From assembly GCA_040386775.1 (NCBI GenBank), contig JAZKEU010000012.1:124001-188000 (forward strand): a stretch of 64,000 nt of DNA, written 5' to 3'. The position numbers were made by a program, and so were the translations under genes. Below, piece by piece: positions 1 to 7,473 of the stretch. The notes beneath the pieces were generated by a model that worked only from the letters and a program-made list of their open reading frames with translations, was not told the DNA's origin and did not search any database. Each line of letters starts with the position of its first letter. The first letter of the stretch is position 1. The stretch comes from Bdellovibrionota bacterium (lineage in GTDB: Bacteria > Bdellovibrionota > Bdellovibrionia > Bdellovibrionales > JAEYZS01).

Positions 1-114
1 GTGAGTAAACATGTTGAATGTAACTCACATCCTGAAAAAGGAAAGGAGGCTTTCAAGGATGAATTAACAAAGCGTAGGATAAAACGGATTAAATCAAAAA
101 AAGAGTTTAAGTAA
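1..114 (+). other. Open frame at left edge, 37 codons, possibly a gene's 3' end
   Basis: Frame 1 is open from the first base to a TAA at 112-114. The 37 codons are very rich in lysine and arginine near the end (KRRIKRIKSKKEFK). The first codon is GTG, but no ribosome binding site can be seen because the window starts there. It may be the 3' end of a longer gene, a small basic protein, or chance. No family is recognised. Confidence 0.25.
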
Positions 115-225
115 AAACGCTTAAACCAGAAATAAAAAAAGGCTCGGATGCCATCCTCATGAAGAGGTTAAACAAGGAAGGAATATTTATGAAATATAAA
201 GATTAATTTAATTGGAGGATTTACT

Positions 226-1059
226 ATGGGATTAAGAATTAGCACTAACATGCCAGCGTTAAACGCTCAAAGAAACCTGAAGAACAGTCAGGACGAAATT
301 TCAAACAGCTACGCACAATTAGCTAGCGGTAGCAGAATCAACAAATCAGCAGACGATGCTGCAGGACTTGCGATCTCTGAGAACTTAAAGGCTCAAATCA
401 GATCTTCAAGACAAGCCTATAGAAACGCTTCAGACGGTATCTCAATGGTACAAGTTGCTGAAGGTGGTTTGAACGAAATCGGTAACATCATCGTAAGATT
501 GAGAGAATTGGGAATCCAAGCAGCTTCTGACACTATCGGTGACAGAGAGCGTGGGTTCATCAATAAGGAAGTTGATCAACTTAAGACGGAAATGCAACGT
601 ATCGCGGATGTAACTACTTGGGGTTCTACTAAACTTCTTGATGGTTCATCACAACAGTTCGATTTCCAAGTTGGTATCAATAACAATGAAGCAGAAGATA
701 GAATCTCTTTCATGGCTCAAGAAAACGTTGCTACATTGGACGCTTTAGGATTAACAGGTGTAGATTACACTTCTAAAGAAGGCGCTCAAACATCATTAGC
801 ACAACTTGATGAAGCTCAATACAAAGTGAACGGCACAAGAGCAAACCTTGGAGCTCTACAAAATAGACTTCAATCAACTCTTAGTAACTTAAGCATTTCT
901 GATGAAAACTTAAGTGCTGCGAACTCACGTATCAGAGATACAGATGTGGCGAAGGCTTCTTCTGAACTTGCAAAGAACAACATTCTTTTACAAGCTTCAA
1001 CTTCCACACTTGCTCAAGCCAACCAAACTTCAGCAGTGGCATTGAAATTGTTATCGTAA
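226..1059 (+). CDS. fliC: Flagellin (FliC family)
   Basis: Structural subunit of the flagellar filament, exported through the flagellar type III apparatus. The 277-residue product has the conserved D0/D1 segments at both ends: an N-terminus beginning MGLRISTNMPALNAQRNL, the stretch SGSRINKSADDAAGLAISE near residues 34-52, and a C-terminus with SRIRDTDVAKASSELAKNNI followed by coiled residues ending ALKLLS. The central variable domain is very short, so this is a minimal flagellin, as is usual for Bdellovibrio flagellins of about 275 residues. A GGAGG site lies 9 bases before the ATG, and a strong terminator follows the stop at 1095-1124, so the gene is probably monocistronic. Bdellovibrio relatives carry several fliC paralogues; the copy number here cannot be judged from this window. 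Confidence 0.97.
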   Translation: MGLRISTNMPALNAQRNLKNSQDEISNSYAQLASGSRINKSADDAAGLAISENLKAQIRSSRQAYRNASDGISMVQVAEGGLNEIGNIIVRLRELGIQAASDTIGDRERGFINKEVDQLKTEMQRIADVTTWGSTKLLDGSSQQFDFQVGINNNEAEDRISFMAQENVATLDALGLTGVDYTSKEGAQTSLAQLDEAQYKVNGTRANLGALQNRLQSTLSNLSISDENLSAANSRIRDTDVAKASSELAKNNILLQASTSTLAQANQTSAVALKLLS

Positions 1060-1094
1060 TCATAAGTAAAACCGTCCAATAGGACAGTTCAAGA

Positions 1095-1124
1095 CCCCTA
1101 AAGGTAAAGCTTTAGGGGTTTTTT
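1095..1124 (+). terminator. Rho-independent terminator of flagellin gene
   Basis: A 9-base stem CCCCTAAAG / CTTTAGGGG encloses a 6-base loop and is followed directly by TTTTTT, 35 bases after the flagellin stop. Confidence 0.93.
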
Positions 1125-1235
1125 GTTTTTTGCCCTCGATTTGTGGATAATTCTTAAACATCGCAATGCGAAATAACCTTCTGGGGATTGCGATTTCATT
1201 GCTCGAAAAACCCTTTCCTGTTTAAATAACCCATA

Positions 1236-1265
1236 TTGATTTTGATTCTAGTTTTTAGATATAAA
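1236..1265 (+). promoter_or_regulatory. Sigma-70-type promoter of the H1-like gene
   Basis: TTGATT at 1236-1241 and TATAAA at 1260-1265 are separated by 18 bases and lie about 40 bases before the start codon of the histone-H1-like gene. The intergenic region is strongly AT-rich, so chance matches are possible. Confidence 0.45.
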
Positions 1266-1304
1266 AAATTATAAGACATAGATTAATTTATTTGGAGGAA
1301 TCTC

Positions 1305-1808
1305 ATGGCTAAGAAAAAGAAAGCGGCACCTAAAAAAGGAAAAGCTGCTAAAAAGACAGCTAAGAAAAAAGCTGCACCTAAAAAAGCAAAAGGGAAAACT
1401 AAAGCTAAGAAGGCAAAGAAAGCTGCGCCTAAAAAAGCTAAAGCAAAAAAAGCGACAAAGAAAGCCGCTCCTAAAGCTAAAAAAGCTCCAGCTGTAAAAG
1501 CTAAAGCTTCGCAGAAGGCGTCGCCGAAAATGCCTAAGTCAAACAAACCTAAAGTTCCTTCTTTAGAAGATATCGCAAAAGACAACAAGGTTGTAATTCC
1601 AACTTCAAACCCTTTTGCCGCTGACAACTTGAAATCAAACAATGATTTCTCAAGATCAGCAGAAGATTTGGATGATGAAGAAGCAGGATCTTCATTCAAA
1701 AAAGATGATAAATTTTCTGGATCAGCAGATGATGACTTTGATAGTCTTGAAGACGACGAAGATGATGACGAAGACGATGAAACTCCACCGGGCGGCGGAT
1801 ACTTCTGA
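1305..1808 (+). CDS. Histone-H1-like Lys/Ala-rich protein with acidic tail
   Basis: Predicted nucleoid-associated, DNA-compacting protein. Residues 1 to about 75 are built from short imperfect repeats of the KKAAPKK / KAKKA kind, as in eukaryotic H1 C-terminal tails and bacterial H1-like proteins. From about residue 95 the chain becomes acidic and ends in a Glu/Asp run (DDEDDDEDDE) before ETPPGGGYF. The opposite charges suggest the tail may fold back on, or tune, the basic arm; this is inference. A GGAGG site stands 7 bases before the ATG, and a terminator follows the stop. The antisense strand also reads open because of the biased codons, but that frame has no plausible protein character. 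Confidence 0.8.
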   Translation: MAKKKKAAPKKGKAAKKTAKKKAAPKKAKGKTKAKKAKKAAPKKAKAKKATKKAAPKAKKAPAVKAKASQKASPKMPKSNKPKVPSLEDIAKDNKVVIPTSNPFAADNLKSNNDFSRSAEDLDDEEAGSSFKKDDKFSGSADDDFDSLEDDEDDDEDDETPPGGGYF

Positions 1809-1833
1809 TTCTCATCACGCTATCGTGATACTA

Positions 1834-1860
1834 GAAGGCAGCCTAACAGCTGCCTTCTTT
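1834..1860 (+). terminator. Terminator of the H1-like gene
   Basis: Stem GAAGGCAGC / GCTGCCTTC (9 bases, 6-base loop) is followed by TTTATTT. A smaller hairpin ATCACG/CGTGAT precedes it. The 3' end touches the stop of the convergent minus-strand gene. Confidence 0.85.
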
Positions 1861-2674
1861 ATTTGCGGGCTCTTGCTTTGTCTATGAGGCCTTGAATGAC
1901 ATGAGCCCTTCTTTGATTCTCTCGAACTCTTGATTCACTCACTTCTGTTTCTTCTTTGCCCAGAGCATTCACTTCAATTTTTTGAACCACCAACTCCCCT
2001 TGAATTTCTACGTTCAATCGATGTAGCTCGAGATCAGTCTTTGAGATATTAAAGTTAAAATTTCTATGCTGTGAATGCATGAGCAAATAAAAACTCATGG
2101 CATAACCTGGATTTTCGGCATCAATATCAAAAAACTTTCCTCTGCTCTGATTATAATGTTTGTATCCGTAGAACAATTCAATCGGATCTACAGTGAGGCT
2201 TATTTTTCTTTGATCCCACAAAAGCTTTGCCAGAGTGTTTAATGGATTTGTTCCGTTTTCGGCAATGACCACTAGAGTTCTCTTATTTTCCATCGACTCG
2301 TAAGTCTCAATTCTAAAATTAACTCCGTGGGAGCTTAAATGAGTTTCAATCAATGGAATAATTTGATTTGCCACAAAAAAGGCTTCACTCGGCAGAGAGC
2401 CAAGATCTGGCATATATGTGTTTACTTCTGAGAGCCTTTCAGAAAACTGTGTTAAGTTTTTCATAGATTGAATTAGAAGGTCTATCTCACCACCTACGAA
2501 ACGTCTATGATTCCGAACAGAAAAGTATCTAGGTTTTCCACCATGAGTGTGGGTTTCTAGTTTTACAATTTTGCTCTCGAAAGGCTCTTCAAAAAGTCTC
2601 CCACACACAACACTCGCGTGCGCTTGCACAGAAAGAATCAAAGAGATAATGATGAACAGAAATGTAACTCTCAT
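1859..2674 (-). CDS. Exported protein of unknown function
   Basis: 271 residues starting with a typical signal peptide (MRVTFLFIIISLILSVQAHA, cleavage near residue 20). No catalytic motif or family is recognised. The mature part is mixed alpha/beta in character and ends in a basic segment. It lies 7 bases downstream of the next minus-strand exported gene and may be cotranscribed with it. Its stop overlaps the terminator of the convergent H1-like gene. Confidence 0.75.
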   Translation of the reverse strand: MRVTFLFIIISLILSVQAHASVVCGRLFEEPFESKIVKLETHTHGGKPRYFSVRNHRRFVGGEIDLLIQSMKNLTQFSERLSEVNTYMPDLGSLPSEAFFVANQIIPLIETHLSSHGVNFRIETYESMENKRTLVVIAENGTNPLNTLAKLLWDQRKISLTVDPIELFYGYKHYNQSRGKFFDIDAENPGYAMSFYLLMHSQHRNFNFNISKTDLELHRLNVEIQGELVVQKIEVNALGKEETEVSESRVRENQRRAHVIQGLIDKARARK

Positions 2675-2681
2675 ATCAGTT

Positions 2682-3059
2682 TTACATCCTACAAACTAAA
2701 TTGAATCCAACAATTGATTTATCTTTAAACTTTAAGAAAGATTCTCTATCAAAATTCATATCCGAATATTGAAGAGCTCCGGGAGGACGCTGCCTGTAAC
2801 CAGACTCAAACATTTCTTCTTGATCAAGATAAGAATAGTAAGTCCATTCATCAGATTTCTTTTCAAAATTAAAATATGGTCGACCATTAATTTGTTCTGT
2901 CGTAAGAGTCTTCTCAAATGAAGGCGTCGGGACAAAGCGAACTCTCTCGAAGGAGATGTTGCCATTGTCCAACTTGGTAAACATATTCCCTTTACAGTTC
3001 AGTTTGGCAAGTGCCTCTACAGATATTATGAGCGTGAACGCAATAATCCAATTTTTCAT
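2682..3059 (-). CDS. Small exported protein, unknown function
   Basis: 125 residues counted from the ATG at 3059, which has GGAG nearby and is followed by a signal peptide (MKNWIIAFTLIISVEALA). A longer in-frame start at 3116 would run through the terminator hairpin of the upstream regulator gene, so the internal start is preferred. Two cysteines remain in the mature protein (NCKGN near the start, VCRM at the end) and could form a disulphide. No family recognised. Confidence 0.7.
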   Translation of the reverse strand: MKNWIIAFTLIISVEALAKLNCKGNMFTKLDNGNISFERVRFVPTPSFEKTLTTEQINGRPYFNFEKKSDEWTYYSYLDQEEMFESGYRQRPPGALQYSDMNFDRESFLKFKDKSIVGFNLVCRM

Positions 3060-3071
3060 AATGTCTCCGGT

Positions 3072-3109
3072 AAAAAAAAACGGCTTCGGGAATTCCCTAA
3101 AGCCGTTAT
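3072..3109 (-). terminator. Terminator of the sigma-54 activator gene
   Basis: On the minus strand AACGGCTT pairs with AAGCCGTT and is followed by a long T run. It lies 25 bases after the stop of the regulator at 3134-4183. Confidence 0.9.
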
Positions 3110-3133
3110 CGTTCAAGATTTAAGATTTAATTA

Positions 3134-4183
3134 CTACTCTTTCGAGTGAACTGCGAAATTATCGAACTCACCGTACTCATGAAGCTTGTTATAAAGCGTC
3201 TTGATCGTAATTCCTAAAGCATTTGCTGCTCTAGTCTTATTACCATCAAAGTATGAAAGAGCTTTGATAATATATCTTTTCTCTAATTCATAAAGAGTTG
3301 TTGATGGATCGTAATCATCAAACACGATTTTTTGATCAGGGCTTCTGATGTTCTCAGGAACATCATTTGGCATGATCATGTGACCTTCAGATAAGATCTG
3401 AAGTCTTTCGCATACGTTTTGTAATTCTCTAATGTTACCTGGCCAGTCGTACTTCACCATGATTTTCATAGCTTCTTCTGACATTTGACGACCGCGGTTT
3501 AAATGTTTGTGTGAACCTTTCTCTAGGAAGTAAGAAATCAACAAAGGAATATCTTCTTTTCTTCTTCTCAATGGAGGCATATGAGCAGTGATCGTGTTGA
3601 TTCTATAGAATAAGTCTTCTCTAAAATTACCTTTCATCACTTCTGTTTCAAGATCTCTGTTTGTTGCTGAGATTAAACGAATATCAACTTTGATTGGATC
3701 TTTACCACCAACTCTATAGATCTCACCTTCTTGGATGAATCTTAAAAGCTTAGCTTGGATACCCGGAGACAATTCTCCGATTTCATCAAGGAAAAGAGTT
3801 CCACCGTTAGCAACTTCTGCTAAACCAGTTTTCTTTGTATAAGCACCAGTGAAGGCACCTTTTTCGTGACCGAACAATTCACTCTCAAGTAATGATTCTC
3901 TTAAAGCACCGCAGTTAATAGCTACAAAGGGCTTATGAAGTCTTCGTGACTTCTCGTGAATTGTTTTTGCGATCAGTTCTTTTCCAGTACCGCTTTCACC
4001 GAGGACTAAAATAGTTGCGTCTGATGATGCTACTCTATCAACCATTTTTAATAGCTGACCCATAACATCGGCTTTATAGACGATCGTTGTGTTTTGTTCT
4101 GTATTAGATCCGTTGTTGCCAGAATCTAACGGATTAATGTTAGTATTCTTATTAGAAGGCAAAATTATGTTATCAGACGACAT
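3134..4183 (-). CDS. Sigma-54-dependent activator lacking a receiver domain
   Basis: Enhancer-binding protein that drives open-complex formation by sigma-54 RNA polymerase. The 349 residues hold a short Asn/Ser-rich leader (about 1-35), a full AAA+ domain with Walker A GESGTGKE, the sigma-54 contact loop GAFTGA, Walker B LFLDEIGEL and arginine-finger region, and a C-terminal Fis-type helix-turn-helix (TRAANALGITIKTLYNKL). There is no receiver or GAF domain, so activity must be set by expression, by a partner protein, or be constitutive. AAAGGTGG stands before the ATG. Targets are unknown; the flagellin gene is nearby and sigma-54 often controls motility, but nothing here links them. Confidence 0.93.
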   Translation of the reverse strand: MSSDNIILPSNKNTNINPLDSGNNGSNTEQNTTIVYKADVMGQLLKMVDRVASSDATILVLGESGTGKELIAKTIHEKSRRLHKPFVAINCGALRESLLESELFGHEKGAFTGAYTKKTGLAEVANGGTLFLDEIGELSPGIQAKLLRFIQEGEIYRVGGKDPIKVDIRLISATNRDLETEVMKGNFREDLFYRINTITAHMPPLRRRKEDIPLLISYFLEKGSHKHLNRGRQMSEEAMKIMVKYDWPGNIRELQNVCERLQILSEGHMIMPNDVPENIRSPDQKIVFDDYDPSTTLYELEKRYIIKALSYFDGNKTRAANALGITIKTLYNKLHEYGEFDNFAVHSKE

Positions 4184-4216
4184 ATACGTACCACCTTTGA
4201 TTAGTTGCGTCGTTTA

Positions 4217-4246
4217 GTGTCTCAACTAAAGACTAGTCTTTGACAC
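4217..4246. promoter_or_regulatory. Palindrome in the regulator/recombinase intergenic region
   Basis: A perfect 14-base palindrome AAAGACTAGTCTTT at 4228-4241 is nearly enclosed by GTGTC (4217-4221) and GACAC (4242-4246). It lies 45 bases before the sigma-54 activator start and is a candidate operator, possibly autoregulatory. The rest of the 199-base region is AT-rich with no clear feature. Confidence 0.4.
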
Positions 4247-4382
4247 GAGGCACAATTTACCAGGTTGCTGTAATTAATGCAAGAAATTTTTTATACTCAG
4301 CGTTATAGTAAAATATTTAGCAATTACAGCTACTTATTAAAATATTCAACATCAAAAAGACTGCGACAGTAAAAAAAATATT

Positions 4383-5291
4383 ATGGAAAGCCTACAAAGA
4401 GTAAGTTTGAAATATCTCTATCACCTTAAGTATGTCAAGGGCTATTCACCTCAGACAATTAGAGCTTATATAGTTGATTTAACACAACTTTTTGAAATTT
4501 CTACAAGTTATTTTGAGGAGAATTTGCCCAAAAAGCCGACAGCTGAAGGTCAAAAGCAGAAGTTGGATGAAAAGACTCTTTTGGCAACGATTCGAACCTA
4601 CTTTTCAAATCTTAAAAGTCTTAAACCTGCCTCAAAAAACCGCAAAATCGCATCCGCGAAGAGCTTCTTGAGGTGGGCGTACGAAAATCAATATATTGAT
4701 GAGGATCTTTCTCACAGACTTCACATCAATAAGGTGAACCCGGCTTTGCCCAAGTATTTGTCAGTGGATGAAGTGATGTCTTTATTTAAAACCATCAATG
4801 AGTCTATAAAAACCAAAGACTCTGATCAGCTGAACCAAGAAAAACTTATGATCACTCTAATGTATGGATGCGGCCTTCGCGTATCTGAGTTGATTGGTCT
4901 TACGTGGAATCAGGTCCATATAAAGAGAAAATGTCTTATTGTGATCGGTAAAGGAAAAAAGGAGCGTATGATTGCGCTGCCGTCTGGTGTTCTGAAACTT
5001 CTTTCACAGTATAAATGTGAGACCGAATATCTTTTTGAGAATCTCACGCAACGAAAAGTTTATTCTATTGTAGAAGGCTGGAGTAAACGCGCTGGTATTA
5101 TAAGAAGAATCAATCCTCATGCTCTCAGACATTCCTACGCCACTCACCTTCTGATGAGCGGCGCAGATTTGAGATCTATTCAAGAACTTTTGGGTCATGA
5201 AAGCTTAACGGCCACTCAAAAGTACACGCATCTAGATATCGATCATCTGGCTCGTACTCTGGAGGCGCATCACCCGCTTTCGAAGAAGTAA
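4383..5291 (+). CDS. Tyrosine recombinase, XerC/XerD type
   Basis: Site-specific recombinase of about 302 residues, the usual size for XerC/XerD, which resolve chromosome dimers at dif. The N-terminal SAM-like core-binding domain spans roughly 1-115 and the catalytic domain the rest. Catalytic residues are visible: Arg in CGLRVSELIGL, Lys in the beta-hairpin GKGKKERMIALP, HALRH, then the His in LLGHESL and the Tyr nucleophile in KYTHLD. No ribosome binding site is obvious before the ATG. No att-like repeats or phage genes accompany it, so a housekeeping Xer role is more likely than an integrase. XerC and XerD cannot be told apart from sequence alone. Confidence 0.88.
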   Translation: MESLQRVSLKYLYHLKYVKGYSPQTIRAYIVDLTQLFEISTSYFEENLPKKPTAEGQKQKLDEKTLLATIRTYFSNLKSLKPASKNRKIASAKSFLRWAYENQYIDEDLSHRLHINKVNPALPKYLSVDEVMSLFKTINESIKTKDSDQLNQEKLMITLMYGCGLRVSELIGLTWNQVHIKRKCLIVIGKGKKERMIALPSGVLKLLSQYKCETEYLFENLTQRKVYSIVEGWSKRAGIIRRINPHALRHSYATHLLMSGADLRSIQELLGHESLTATQKYTHLDIDHLARTLEAHHPLSKK

Positions 5292-5302
5292 AAATATCTA
5301 TA

Positions 5303-5821
5303 TCAGTGACATTCTGCTTCAAAAATTGCTTTGTACCCATATAAAATTTCTCCAACTTGGGCTGAATGATTTTTCACAATTGGGTTTGATTGCACTCTGA
5401 ATCTGACGCCAGCAGAGCTTTCTGAATTATAAGATACAGTTGGATAATCAAGAACTTCTAGAACAGCTCCCGTCTCAAGTCTGCGAGTTTCATCAATGTT
5501 AAAATTTGTTGATGAGTTATAAAAAGTAAATCCGTTACTGTCATTAATGGCCAAAGTACAAGTTGGTGTGTACTCCGGATCATGACCTGGGGTTTCGTCA
5601 CTGCGGCACTGTCTTGCCTCTTGACGAATCAAATCCAATATTTTCAAAGTTTGCCTAGAATCATCTTTTAAAACTGCTTGCTCAGCCTGTTTAGTTAAAC
5701 GAATAATAAAACGTCCATCACAGCTCCCGCCAGAAGATTTATCAACACCATTTTTTCGTGGCTGAGCGTCGGCATTAAATGCAATCAAACTTGCTATAAA
5801 TATTAAAAACATAAATTTCAT
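5303..5821 (-). CDS. Exported protein of unknown function
   Basis: 172 residues with a signal peptide (MKFMFLIFIASLIAFNADAQ). The mature part contains five cysteines, including CDGRF near the start, an ARQC segment, and CH at the very end, which suggests disulphides in the periplasm. AAAGGAG stands before the ATG. It is the last gene of a minus-strand group (7096 down to 5303) that looks like a decayed secreted-protein cassette. No family recognised. Confidence 0.65.
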   Translation of the reverse strand: MKFMFLIFIASLIAFNADAQPRKNGVDKSSGGSCDGRFIIRLTKQAEQAVLKDDSRQTLKILDLIRQEARQCRSDETPGHDPEYTPTCTLAINDSNGFTFYNSSTNFNIDETRRLETGAVLEVLDYPTVSYNSESSAGVRFRVQSNPIVKNHSAQVGEILYGYKAIFEAECH

Positions 5822-5845
5822 AATTTTTTCTCCTTTGTTTGTTTT

Positions 5846-5893
5846 TTAAATACCTTGGTAATAAAGACGTGCATTCATTTCTTCATAGCTCAT
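5846..5893 (-). CDS. Possible 15-residue peptide ORF
   Basis: ATG at 5893 with AGGAG 5 bases upstream opens a frame MSYEEMNARLYYQGI then TAA. Either a translated leader peptide for the exported gene at 5303-5821 or the last scrap of a decayed gene. The good ribosome binding site is the only support. Confidence 0.25.
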   Translation of the reverse strand: MSYEEMNARLYYQGI

Positions 5894-5910
5894 GGAATCT
5901 CCTGTTAGGG

Positions 5911-6252
5911 TTACTGGCAAACCGACATTAGCTTTGTAATGGCTTTATTTGAACCCGCAAGTTTGTAAGTTAAATTTGCCGATGATTCACCGGAGTTTAA
6001 TCGCATCTTGATGTTTAAAATATTATCAGCTCTTAAACGTTCTAATAATTCTTCTGAGATGGGTTCTTCGACGTAGATTGCGGTGTCATCATTTATCAAA
6101 TATGGCAATCCCATTTGTTGAGTTATACTGCTTGTACCAAAAGCAACGCTTTCAATTTGAGAATTCCAAACATTATTCCAGAACTCTCGAGATGGTCTTA
6201 TTCTAAAATTAATTCCATATTCATTTGATCGACACGTAAGAATGAGTCTATT
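5911..6252 (-). pseudogene. Headless fragment of an exported or regulatory protein gene
   Basis: The minus-strand frame is open for 113 codons from just after a TGA at 6253-6255 to the TGA-type stop at 5911. It reads as real protein throughout (for example CRSNEYGINFRIRPSREF, then a domain with ISEELLERLRADNILNI). The only ATG is at 6114 in the middle, without a ribosome binding site, and no GTG or TTG occurs upstream in frame. The likeliest explanation is a gene that has lost its 5' end, or a frameshifted continuation of the gene at 6259-6900. Family unknown. Confidence 0.5.
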
Positions 6253-6258
6253 TCACTG

Positions 6259-6900
6259 TCAGTCCTTTACACTCGCAGTGTACTTTGGACAAGGATAGTA
6301 ATCGCCCCATGGACCTGGAATCGTTTTGCATGTGCGCTCTTCTGAGCGGAAACTCCAAATCGAAGTTGGAGCTTGTGGTTCTGTTGGACTCGGTTTTGCC
6401 AATTCTCGAAGGATTTCTACTGCTTTTAATAATTCTCTATTGGTTTTTTCACGATATGGGTCAGATTTTTTTAACGTTTCAATAGCGTACTCTTTAGCAT
6501 TTTGCGTATTCACCTTCGCCAGTTGTACAATTGATCTAAGCATGTAAATTGTGGAGCTGTGCCTATATAAATCCAATTCATTAATTAATCCCAAACCCAA
6601 CCCATACGCGAGCTCATTATTTATTGTACTGGCATTCCTAATTACAACATTAGACATAACGTAAGTCGAAATTTCACGATAAGGATCAAAGCTCTTGCCT
6701 AATTTCTTTCCTGCATAAAATAAATTTTCATCGCAAAGAGATAGATTTTTTAAAGCATTATCAAAATTCGATTCAACTTGATGCTCTCTGTACGGATCCA
6801 CCGTTGAAACGGTTTCATTTATCGTCTGAGTAGTGCAAGCCTCACTGGCTGGCGAAAATATCATTACTAATAAAAATAAGCCTATACAAAAATTCTTCAT
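6259..6900 (-). CDS. Exported protein with four 37-residue DPYRE repeats
   Basis: 213 residues with a signal peptide (MKNFCIGLFLLVMIFSPASEA). DPYRE occurs at residues 35-39, 72-76 and 147-151, and the variant DLYRH at 110-114. The spacings are 37, 38 and 37, so the protein is a four-unit helical repeat rather than a random recurrence; each unit looks like a helix pair. The C-terminus is Trp/Pro/Cys-rich (PGPWGDYYPCPKY). In a neighbouring frame the last bases would read HCECKGLTVK and stop, which looks more natural than the called ending ASVKD, so a frameshift near 6285 is possible. Family and function unknown; the repeat type suggests protein binding in the periplasm. Confidence 0.65.
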   Translation of the reverse strand: MKNFCIGLFLLVMIFSPASEACTTQTINETVSTVDPYREHQVESNFDNALKNLSLCDENLFYAGKKLGKSFDPYREISTYVMSNVVIRNASTINNELAYGLGLGLINELDLYRHSSTIYMLRSIVQLAKVNTQNAKEYAIETLKKSDPYREKTNRELLKAVEILRELAKPSPTEPQAPTSIWSFRSEERTCKTIPGPWGDYYPCPKYTASVKD

Positions 6901-6928
6901 TGAGGTCCCCCGTTTAATTTAAAAATAT

Positions 6929-7096
6929 TTATTTAACCAAATTATAAGCGGCTTCAATTTCATAAGGCGCAACGCTTTCGTTTGTATCAGGATCTTCTTT
7001 CACAGTGCATTTGATTGAAGGATTCTCCACTGGAGTTTCGGCAAAATAATTTTGACTTAAGAACACTAAAGGTAAAATTAATAAATATTGTTTCAC
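6929..7096 (-). CDS. 55-residue exported peptide, GTG start
   Basis: A GTG at 7096 with GAGGA about 11 bases upstream opens a 55-residue frame beginning VKQYLLILPLVFLSQNYFAE, a convincing signal peptide, followed by a short acidic mature part with one cysteine (SIKCTVKEDPDTNE). It lies 28 bases upstream of the DPYRE-repeat gene and shares its strand, so the two are probably cotranscribed from the promoter region around 7100-7250. Function unknown. Confidence 0.6.
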   Translation of the reverse strand: MKQYLLILPLVFLSQNYFAETPVENPSIKCTVKEDPDTNESVAPYEIEAAYNLVK

Positions 7097-7142
7097 AAAA
7101 ACTAATCCTCGTTTGGTTTCGATAAATATCTACTCGCTGCAT

Positions 7143-7168
7143 AATTTTCTCTAGATTAATTTTATAAA
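7143..7168. repeat. 26-base promoter-region repeat, copy 1
   Basis: Identical over 26 bases to 10089-10114 (begins AATTTTCTCTAGATTAA). Similarity continues weakly to about 7200. Both copies lie between a TIGR02147-type reading frame on the plus strand and a set of exported-protein genes on the minus strand. Confidence 0.8.
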
Positions 7169-7250
7169 TTGTTATAGTGTTCTTTTATTTTAAAATAACT
7201 AATTTGTATTAAGTAATTGAAATTATATAACTGAATAGAATTTATTAAAT

Positions 7251-7397
7251 ATGATTAATGATGTATTTAAATATAAAAATTTCCGTGAGGATAAATTAAT
7301 CACAATGGCAAACTTACAAAAGGTTTGCGCTTTAAACTTTCCAATCATATTGGGCTATCGACAAATCTATTTTTCAAATCGCCGTCGTGGGCTGTAG
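7251..7397 (+). pseudogene. Remnant of a TIGR02147-family regulator (N-terminal piece)
   Basis: A 48-codon frame starts MINDVFKYKNF and matches in spacing the start of the intact regulator at 10197 (MKIDVINYKKY); the DNA shares CAAACTTACAAAAGGTTT-like sequence with that gene. After about 100 bases the likeness ends and the frame meets TAG. No helix-turn-helix survives. It sits at the place the intact cassette holds its regulator, next to the same 26-base repeat, so it is best read as a deleted duplicate. Confidence 0.6.
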
Positions 7398-7473
7398 CCG
7401 TCATGCTATAACGGCTAATCCATGGATACTTATTATATGTTACTGAGCAGTATTCCAGAACCCTTTTAAATCT

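Noticed and set aside
115-225. Possible sigma-28 promoter before flagellin (TAAA at 122, GCTCGGAT later)
   Set aside because: The -10 part departs too far from GCCGATAA; not claimed.
1283-1699. Long open frame antisense to the H1-like gene
   Set aside because: It is the mirror of Lys/Ala-rich codons (giving Phe/Ala/Leu runs); no ribosome binding site and no natural protein character.
4383-5291. Recombinase as a phage or island integrase
   Set aside because: No att repeats, tRNA, phage or transfer genes nearby; length and motifs fit housekeeping Xer.
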